A stretch of 10,694 bases of DNA, from the NCBI GenBank assembly GCA_937892345.1, contig CALAGF010000303.1:1-10694 (forward strand), given 5' to 3'. The position numbers and the translations under genes are program-made. This DNA is from an uncultured Rhodocyclaceae bacterium (GTDB lineage: Bacteria; Pseudomonadota; Gammaproteobacteria; Burkholderiales; Rhodocyclaceae). Below are positions 6,648 to 10,694 of the stretch, in pieces (position 1 is the first letter of the stretch; each line of letters begins with the position of its first letter). The notes below the pieces were generated by a model, which was given only the letters and a program-made list of their open reading frames with translations, made no database searches and was not told the origin of the DNA.

Positions 6648-7736
6648 ATGAGCCTTGTCGAACAAGCCTTGTCCTATGTCCGGGCGATTTCACCCTATCA
6701 GCCCGGCAAACCGATGACCGAACTGGCCCGTGATATGGGCATACCGGTCGAGAGCATCCTCAAGCTGGCATCGAACGAGAATCCTCTCGGGATGAGTCCG
6801 AAAGCGCAAGTTGCCGTTGCGGCAGCAATCAGTGGCATTGCACGCTATCCGGACCCCTTTGAACTGATCGCCAAGCTGGCCGGGATGGCCGGTGTCGCGC
6901 AGCAACAGGTGGTGCTTGGCAACGGCTCCAACGATGTGCTCGACCTGATCGCCCGGGTATTCCTGTGTGCCGGACGTTCCGCAGTTTTCTCGCAACATGC
7001 TTTCGCGGTTTATCCGCTGGCAACGATGTCGACCGGTGCAGCGCTGATCTGCACACCGGCGCGTGATTTCGGCCACGATCTTGACGCCATGCGCGCAGCG
7101 ATCCGACCCGATACCCGGATTGTCTGGATTGCCAATCCGAATAACCCGACCGGCAATTTCCTGCCCTATCCGGCATTGCGCGCCTTTCTTGCCGAAGTGC
7201 CGCAAGAGGTGATCGTGGTGCTCGATGAGGCCTATAACGAGTACATTCCGCCTGAAGCGCGGGTCGATAGTGCAGCCTGGATTGCTGAATTTCCCAATCT
7301 CGTGGTGTGCCGCACTTTCTCGAAAATTTATGGTCTTGCGGGCTTGCGCATTGGCTATGCGTTGGCGGCACCCGAAGTGGCTGACCTGATGAATCGCGTG
7401 CGTCAGCCGTTCAATGTAAACAATCTGGCTATTGCCGGTGCGCTTGCCGCGCTTGATGACCATGAGTTCGTGGCGACCAGCTATGCACTGAATGCCGCTG
7501 GCAAGCTGCAACTGGTCGCTGGCTTCGAACGTCTGGGCTTGAGCTACATCCCATCCTTCGGCAATTTCGTGACCTTCAAGGTTGGCGATGGGGCGGGGAT
7601 CAATCAAAAGCTGCTGCAACAGGGCGTGATCGTGCGTCCAATCGGCGGTTATGGCATGCCCGAGTGGCTGCGGGTGACCATCGGCAGCGAAACGGAGAAC
7701 GCCCGCTTCCTTGAAGCTTTGTCGAGGGCCATTTAA
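6648..7736 (+). CDS. hisC: Histidinol-phosphate/aromatic aminotransferase (HisC family)
   Basis: This complete 362-residue class I/II aminotransferase uses pyridoxal phosphate. Key elements: KLASNENPLGMSP (39-51), the cofactor loop GNGSNDVL (91-98), NPNNPTGN (163-170), LDEAYNEY with Asp193, and the Schiff-base lysine Lys226 in RTFSKIYGLAGLRIGY. The carboxylate-binding arginine is Arg342 in WLRVTIG. Family members transaminate histidinol phosphate and often aromatic keto acids or prephenate too. Its position between pheA and tyrA suggests that its main job here is to make phenylalanine and tyrosine (or arogenate) from their keto acids. A second HisC copy in the histidine operon, outside this window, would support that. 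The ribosome site is AAGG at 6637-6640, and its stop codon directly abuts the tyrA start. Confidence 0.95.
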   Translation: MSLVEQALSYVRAISPYQPGKPMTELARDMGIPVESILKLASNENPLGMSPKAQVAVAAAISGIARYPDPFELIAKLAGMAGVAQQQVVLGNGSNDVLDLIARVFLCAGRSAVFSQHAFAVYPLATMSTGAALICTPARDFGHDLDAMRAAIRPDTRIVWIANPNNPTGNFLPYPALRAFLAEVPQEVIVVLDEAYNEYIPPEARVDSAAWIAEFPNLVVCRTFSKIYGLAGLRIGYALAAPEVADLMNRVRQPFNVNNLAIAGALAALDDHEFVATSYALNAAGKLQLVAGFERLGLSYIPSFGNFVTFKVGDGAGINQKLLQQGVIVRPIGGYGMPEWLRVTIGSETENARFLEALSRAI

Positions 7737-8618
7737 ATGGATGCCGGGCTGCCCGAGTTTGGCAAGATCGTTGTTTTTGGCACCGGTCTGATCGGCGGTT
7801 CGTTTGCTCTCGGTCTCAAGGAGGCCGGGATGGTCGAGGAGGTCGTGGGCTTCGGGCGTACGCCGGCCACTTTGAGGGTGGCGCAGGAACTGGGCGTGAT
7901 TGATCGGGCCGGTATCAATCCGGCGCACGAGATTGGTGATGCCGATATTGTCCTGGTGGCGACGCCGGTGGCCCAGATGCCGGAAATTTTCGAGCGCATT
8001 GCGCCCTACATTGGCCCTAACACCATCATCACTGACGGCGGTTCGACCAAGGGCGACGTGGTTGCTGCGGCGCGAACCGCGTTCCGGGGCCATATCGGCA
8101 AATTTGTACCGGCGCATCCGATTGCCGGTGCAGAAAACAGCGGTCCGACGGCTGCCCGCTGGAATCTTTATCAGGGCAAGAAGGTCGTGGTAACGCCTTT
8201 GCCGGAAAACAACGATGAGCGGCTGGATCGCGTCAAACGCGCCTGGTCGCTCTGCGGTGCCGATATCTACGAATTGACGCCCGAACTGCACGACCGGGTC
8301 TTTGCCGCGGTCAGCCATCTGCCGCATTTGCTGTCCTTTGCCTTGGTGCACGATCTGGCGGTGCGCGCCGATGCGGATCTGTTTTTCACCTTTGCGGCAT
8401 CGGGATTCCGTGATTTCACGCGGATTGCAGCCAGCCATCCGGAAATGTGGCGTGACATTGCATTGGCCAATCGGGAAGCTCTGCTGGGCGAACTTGACAG
8501 CTACCGGCGCCAACTGGACGAACTGCACGATGTGCTGGCGCAAGGGGATGGCAAGCGCCTGGAGGAAGTTTTCGGCATTGCCCGCAAGGCCCGCCGTAAC
8601 TGGACAGGCGAGCACTGA
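7737..8618 (+). CDS. tyrA: Prephenate (or arogenate) dehydrogenase
   Basis: This complete 293-residue TyrA oxidatively decarboxylates prephenate to 4-hydroxyphenylpyruvate, or arogenate to tyrosine. The Rossmann fold starts with VVFGTGLIGGSFA (Gly15, Gly17, Gly20). The second strand ends in GFGRT (38-42), without the acidic residue of strict NAD enzymes. DGGSTKGDV (100-108) and HPIAGAENSG (127-136) follow, the latter with the conserved active-site His127. The helical dimerisation domain holds VSHLPHLLSFAL (192-203, His194 and His197) and TRIAASHP (Arg229). There is no chorismate mutase or ACT domain, so this is the stand-alone form. The start has an excellent ribosome site, GAGGG at 7724-7728, and the hisC stop touches it. 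aroA often follows tyrA in relatives; here the ligase gene follows after three bases. Confidence 0.97.
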   Translation: MDAGLPEFGKIVVFGTGLIGGSFALGLKEAGMVEEVVGFGRTPATLRVAQELGVIDRAGINPAHEIGDADIVLVATPVAQMPEIFERIAPYIGPNTIITDGGSTKGDVVAAARTAFRGHIGKFVPAHPIAGAENSGPTAARWNLYQGKKVVVTPLPENNDERLDRVKRAWSLCGADIYELTPELHDRVFAAVSHLPHLLSFALVHDLAVRADADLFFTFAASGFRDFTRIAASHPEMWRDIALANREALLGELDSYRRQLDELHDVLAQGDGKRLEEVFGIARKARRNWTGEH

Positions 8619-8621
8619 GTC

Positions 8622-9464
8622 GTGAGCGTGTGGCGCGCACTGATCTGCGGGCTGCTGTCGTTTTTCCTGCTGCTACCCGGCTTCTCCGTTGCTGCACCAC
8701 CGGAAATTCTGCTCGCCAACATTTATCGAGACGAAATCGATCCAGCGGGTTATCTGGTTAGCGAAAAACTGGATGGCGTGCGGGCGATCTGGGACGGCAA
8801 GCAATTGCGTTTTCGCAGCGGGCATCCGGTCAATGCGCCCCTCTGGTTCACTGCGGCCTTGCCTGCCGAGGCACTCGATGGCGAGTTGTGGATCGCCCGC
8901 GGGCGATTTGACCAAGTCTCCGGCATTGTCCGTCGCACCGAGCCGGTGGACGACGAATGGCGTCAGGTGCGTTACATGATTTTTGAATTGCCGGGTGCGC
9001 AAGGCGATTTTTCTGAACGGGTCGCGCGGATGCGCAGCATCGTGGCCAAGGCCGGGGTGTCCTGGCTGGGTGCCATCGAGCAACATGCAGCGGTCGACCG
9101 CAATACTTTGAAAAAAATGCTCGCCGATATACTGAAGCAAGGTGGCGAAGGCTTGATGCTGCACCGCGCCGATGCGGTCTATGAAAGCGGTCGCAGCGAT
9201 ACCCTGCTCAAATTGAAACCCTGGCTGGATGCTGAAGGCGAAGTCATCGCGCATCTGCCGGGCCAGGGCAAGTACGCCGGCTTGCTTGGCGCCTTGCAAT
9301 TGCGCCTGCCGGATGGGCGCTTGTTGCGTCTTGGTACCGGCTTTAGCGATGTGCAGCGGCGCCAGCCACCACCCATAGGGGCGGTCGTGACTTATCGATA
9401 TCGTGAGCTGACGCGTAACGGGCTGCCGCGTTTTGCCAGTTTTGTGCGGATTCGGCAGGATTGA
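8622..9464 (+). CDS. ligE: Exported minimal ATP-dependent DNA ligase (Lig E type)
   Basis: This complete 280-residue protein starts with GTG. Residues 1-25 look like a signal peptide: Arg5, a hydrophobic stretch LLSFFLLLPGF, and SVAA before PPE, so the enzyme should act in the periplasm or outside the cell. The nucleotidyltransferase domain has the adenylated lysine motif KLDG (Lys49-Gly52) followed by Arg54, motif III LDGELW (85-90), motif IV EGLML (176-180) and motif V LLKLKPW (195-201). The OB domain carries LLGALQL (221-227), GTGFSDVQRRQPPPIGA (238-254) and RFASFVRIR at the end, hallmarks of Lig E. There is no DNA-binding or helical extra domain, which fits that minimal class. It seals nicks in DNA using ATP; the biological role is uncertain, with uptake or extracellular DNA processing suggested. 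It lies three bases after tyrA. The ribosome site is weak, so coupled translation is likely. An in-frame GTG two codons later is an alternative start. Confidence 0.9.
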   Translation: MSVWRALICGLLSFFLLLPGFSVAAPPEILLANIYRDEIDPAGYLVSEKLDGVRAIWDGKQLRFRSGHPVNAPLWFTAALPAEALDGELWIARGRFDQVSGIVRRTEPVDDEWRQVRYMIFELPGAQGDFSERVARMRSIVAKAGVSWLGAIEQHAAVDRNTLKKMLADILKQGGEGLMLHRADAVYESGRSDTLLKLKPWLDAEGEVIAHLPGQGKYAGLLGALQLRLPDGRLLRLGTGFSDVQRRQPPPIGAVVTYRYRELTRNGLPRFASFVRIRQD

Positions 9465-9513
9465 GCTGTGGCTGCGATAAAATCCCGCCTCTTGCGTCTA
9501 TGAGCCTCTCAGC
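9465..9513 (+). promoter_or_regulatory. Spacer before rfbB, possible promoter
   Basis: This 49-base gap is the largest in the plus-strand run after gyrA. It contains TGCGATAAAAT (9473-9483), whose TAAAAT (9478-9483) resembles a -10 box and is like the one ahead of gyrA. No good -35 box stands at the right distance. No terminator hairpin for the upstream genes is seen. It may mark the start of a separate rfb transcription unit, but read-through from the ligase gene is equally possible. Confidence 0.35.
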
Positions 9514-10578
9514 ATGATTCTCGTCACCGGTGGCGCCGGTTTTATCGGCAGCAATTTTGTCCTTGACTGGCTTGCCGGCTCGGATGAGCCCGTGCTCAAT
9601 CTGGATGCGCTGACCTATGCCGGCAATCTGGAAAATCTGGCGACCCTTGAAGGGGATGCGCGACATGTTTTTGTCAGGGGCGACATCGGCGATGCCGAGC
9701 TTCTGGGCGAGTTGCTGTCGCGCCATCAGCCGCGGGCAGTCATTCATTTTGCTGCCGAATCGCACGTCGACCGCAGCATTCACGGACCGGAAGACTTTAT
9801 TCAGACCAATATTGTCGGCACCTTCCGTCTGCTTGAGGCGGTGCGCGCGCACTACGGTCAACTGGGCGCTGAGGCCAAAAACGGTTTTCGTTTCCTGCAG
9901 GTGTCGACCGATGAAGTCTATGGCTCACTGGCCAAGGAAGATCCTGCGTTCAGGGAAACCAAGCGCTATGAGCCGAACAGTCCGTATTCGGCGAGCAAGG
10001 CCGCTTCCGATCATCTGGTACGCGCCTATCACCATACCTACGGCTTGCCGGTGCTGACCACCAACTGCTCGAACAACTACGGTCCTTACCACTTTCCGGA
10101 AAAGCTGATTCCCCTGTGTATCCTCAATGCGCTGGCCGGAAAGCCGCTGCCGATCTATGGCGACGGGCAGCAGATTCGCGACTGGCTTTACGTCAAGGAT
10201 CATTGCAGTGCGATCCGCCGTGTGCTGGAGGCTGGTCAGCCTGGCGAGGTTTATAACGTGGGCGGCTGGAATGAGCAGGCCAACCTTGATGTCGTGAATC
10301 TGCTCTGCGCGCTGCTCGATGAACTGCAGCCCCGAGCCGATGGCCAGTCCTATGCCGAGCAGATCACCTTCGTCAAGGATAGGCCCGGGCACGACCGGCG
10401 CTATGCGATTGATGCGTCGCGTCTGGCCGACGAACTCGATTGGCGGCCCGCGGAAACCTTTGCTTCCGGGATCCGGAAAACGGTGTGCTGGTATCTTGAA
10501 AATCAGGACTGGGTCGCCCATGTCAGCAGTGGCGCCTACCGCGACTGGCTGGGCAAGCACTACGGAGGCGGCGCATGA
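9514..10578 (+). CDS. rfbB: dTDP-glucose 4,6-dehydratase
   Basis: This complete 354-residue short-chain dehydrogenase/epimerase-type enzyme has the length usual for RmlB. It converts dTDP-glucose to dTDP-4-keto-6-deoxyglucose, the second step of dTDP-rhamnose synthesis, in the cytosol. Seen directly: the NAD-binding GGAGFIG (Gly6, Gly9, Gly12), the catalytic STDEVYG (Thr132, Asp133, Glu134) and YSASK (Tyr158, Lys162). Substrate-binding blocks include NCSNNYGPYHFPEKLIP (184-200) and GDGQQIRDWLYVKDH (216-230). DRPGHDRRYAID (289-300) near the C-terminus is typical of RmlB and separates it from other sugar dehydratases. The start MILVTGGAGFIG is the usual one, although its ribosome site is weak. 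It overlaps rfbA by four bases. Confidence 0.97.
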   Translation: MILVTGGAGFIGSNFVLDWLAGSDEPVLNLDALTYAGNLENLATLEGDARHVFVRGDIGDAELLGELLSRHQPRAVIHFAAESHVDRSIHGPEDFIQTNIVGTFRLLEAVRAHYGQLGAEAKNGFRFLQVSTDEVYGSLAKEDPAFRETKRYEPNSPYSASKAASDHLVRAYHHTYGLPVLTTNCSNNYGPYHFPEKLIPLCILNALAGKPLPIYGDGQQIRDWLYVKDHCSAIRRVLEAGQPGEVYNVGGWNEQANLDVVNLLCALLDELQPRADGQSYAEQITFVKDRPGHDRRYAIDASRLADELDWRPAETFASGIRKTVCWYLENQDWVAHVSSGAYRDWLGKHYGGGA

Positions 10579-10694
10579 AACAACGCAAGGGCATCATTCT
10601 GGCCGGTGGTTCGGGAACCCGCCTCTATCCGGCGACCCTTTCCGTCTCCAAGCAGTTGCTGCCGGTCTACGACAAGCCGATGATCTACTACCCG
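10575..10694 (+). CDS. rfbA: Glucose-1-phosphate thymidylyltransferase, N-terminal part (runs off the window)
   Basis: Forty codons are visible before the window ends, out of about 290 in the family. The sequence MKQRKGIILAGGSGTRLYP holds the nucleotidyltransferase signature LAGGSGTRL (9-17). It continues into SKQLLPVYDKPMIYYP, which is diagnostic of RmlA. The enzyme joins glucose-1-phosphate and dTTP to give dTDP-glucose, the first step of the pathway in which RfbB does the second. The ATG overlaps the rfbB stop (ATGA), and a strong GGAGG at 10564-10568 gives a six-base spacing, so the start is secure. The rest of the rml set (rfbC, rfbD) would be expected beyond the edge. Confidence 0.95.
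   Translation, partial: MKQRKGIILAGGSGTRLYPATLSVSKQLLPVYDKPMIYYP

Noticed and set aside
6690..8615. A 641-codon open frame on the minus strand spanning both hisC and tyrA
   Set aside because: It lies wholly opposite two clearly real genes and crosses their junction. Its translation is His/Arg/Gln-rich without recognisable motifs, as expected for a frame kept open by GC-rich third positions.
8622..9464. Competence-type DNA uptake sequences near the ligase gene
   Set aside because: I looked for the Neisseria-type uptake motif (GCCGTCTGAA) and saw no copy here or elsewhere in the window; other lineages use other motifs, so this says little.
9465..9513. A transcription terminator between the ligase gene and rfbB
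   Set aside because: No GC-rich inverted repeat followed by a T-run is present; the AT-rich TAAAAT fits a promoter element better.
1..10694. Mobile elements, tRNA genes, CRISPR arrays or phage genes
   Set aside because: No transposase-like frame, terminal inverted repeats, spaced direct repeats or tRNA-like fold was recognised; the window is tightly packed with core-type genes.

Overview
The window looks like chromosomal DNA from a betaproteobacterium, probably of the Rhodocyclales (Dechloromonas/Azonexus/Accumulibacter-like). The case rests on the conserved block gyrA-serC-pheA-hisC-tyrA, an OmpA-family porin with the N-terminal style usual in that group, a GC-rich codon bias, and GyrA and PheA sequences of proteobacterial type. 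The placement is inference from protein style, not from a phylogeny. The left edge starts with 11 bases that match the end of an Illumina adapter, so this is the end of an assembled contig, probably draft or metagenomic.

Layout. Positions 1-1751 are on the minus strand: the 5' part of an OmpA-family outer-membrane protein gene (1-343), then a complete TRZ/ATZ-family amidohydrolase of the MtaD type (411-1751). A compact 87-base divergent spacer (1752-1838) separates these from a long plus-strand run: gyrA (1839-4457), serC (4457-5542), pheA (5547-6638), hisC (6648-7736), tyrA (7737-8618), a small exported ATP-dependent DNA ligase of the Lig E type (8622-9464), and, after a 49-base gap, rfbB (9514-10578) and the first 40 codons of rfbA (10575-10694).

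How the genes work together. gyrA through the ligase gene have gaps or overlaps of -1 to 9 bases and look like one transcription unit. SerC feeds serine and pyridoxal phosphate synthesis. PheA (chorismate mutase plus prephenate dehydratase), TyrA (prephenate or arogenate dehydrogenase) and the HisC-family aminotransferase together cover the terminal steps to phenylalanine and tyrosine. In many relatives aroA, cmk and rpsA follow tyrA; here a periplasmic-type DNA ligase and then the start of a dTDP-rhamnose (envelope polysaccharide) cluster follow instead. MtaD would deaminate 5'-methylthioadenosine and S-adenosylhomocysteine in nucleoside salvage.

All complete genes look intact, with catalytic motifs in place. 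I see no tRNA, rRNA, CRISPR array, insertion sequence or prophage gene. I found no wholly new system. The points most worth a second look are the adapter remnant at the left edge, the exported ligase in the slot usually held by aroA, and the compact divergent mtaD/gyrA control region.
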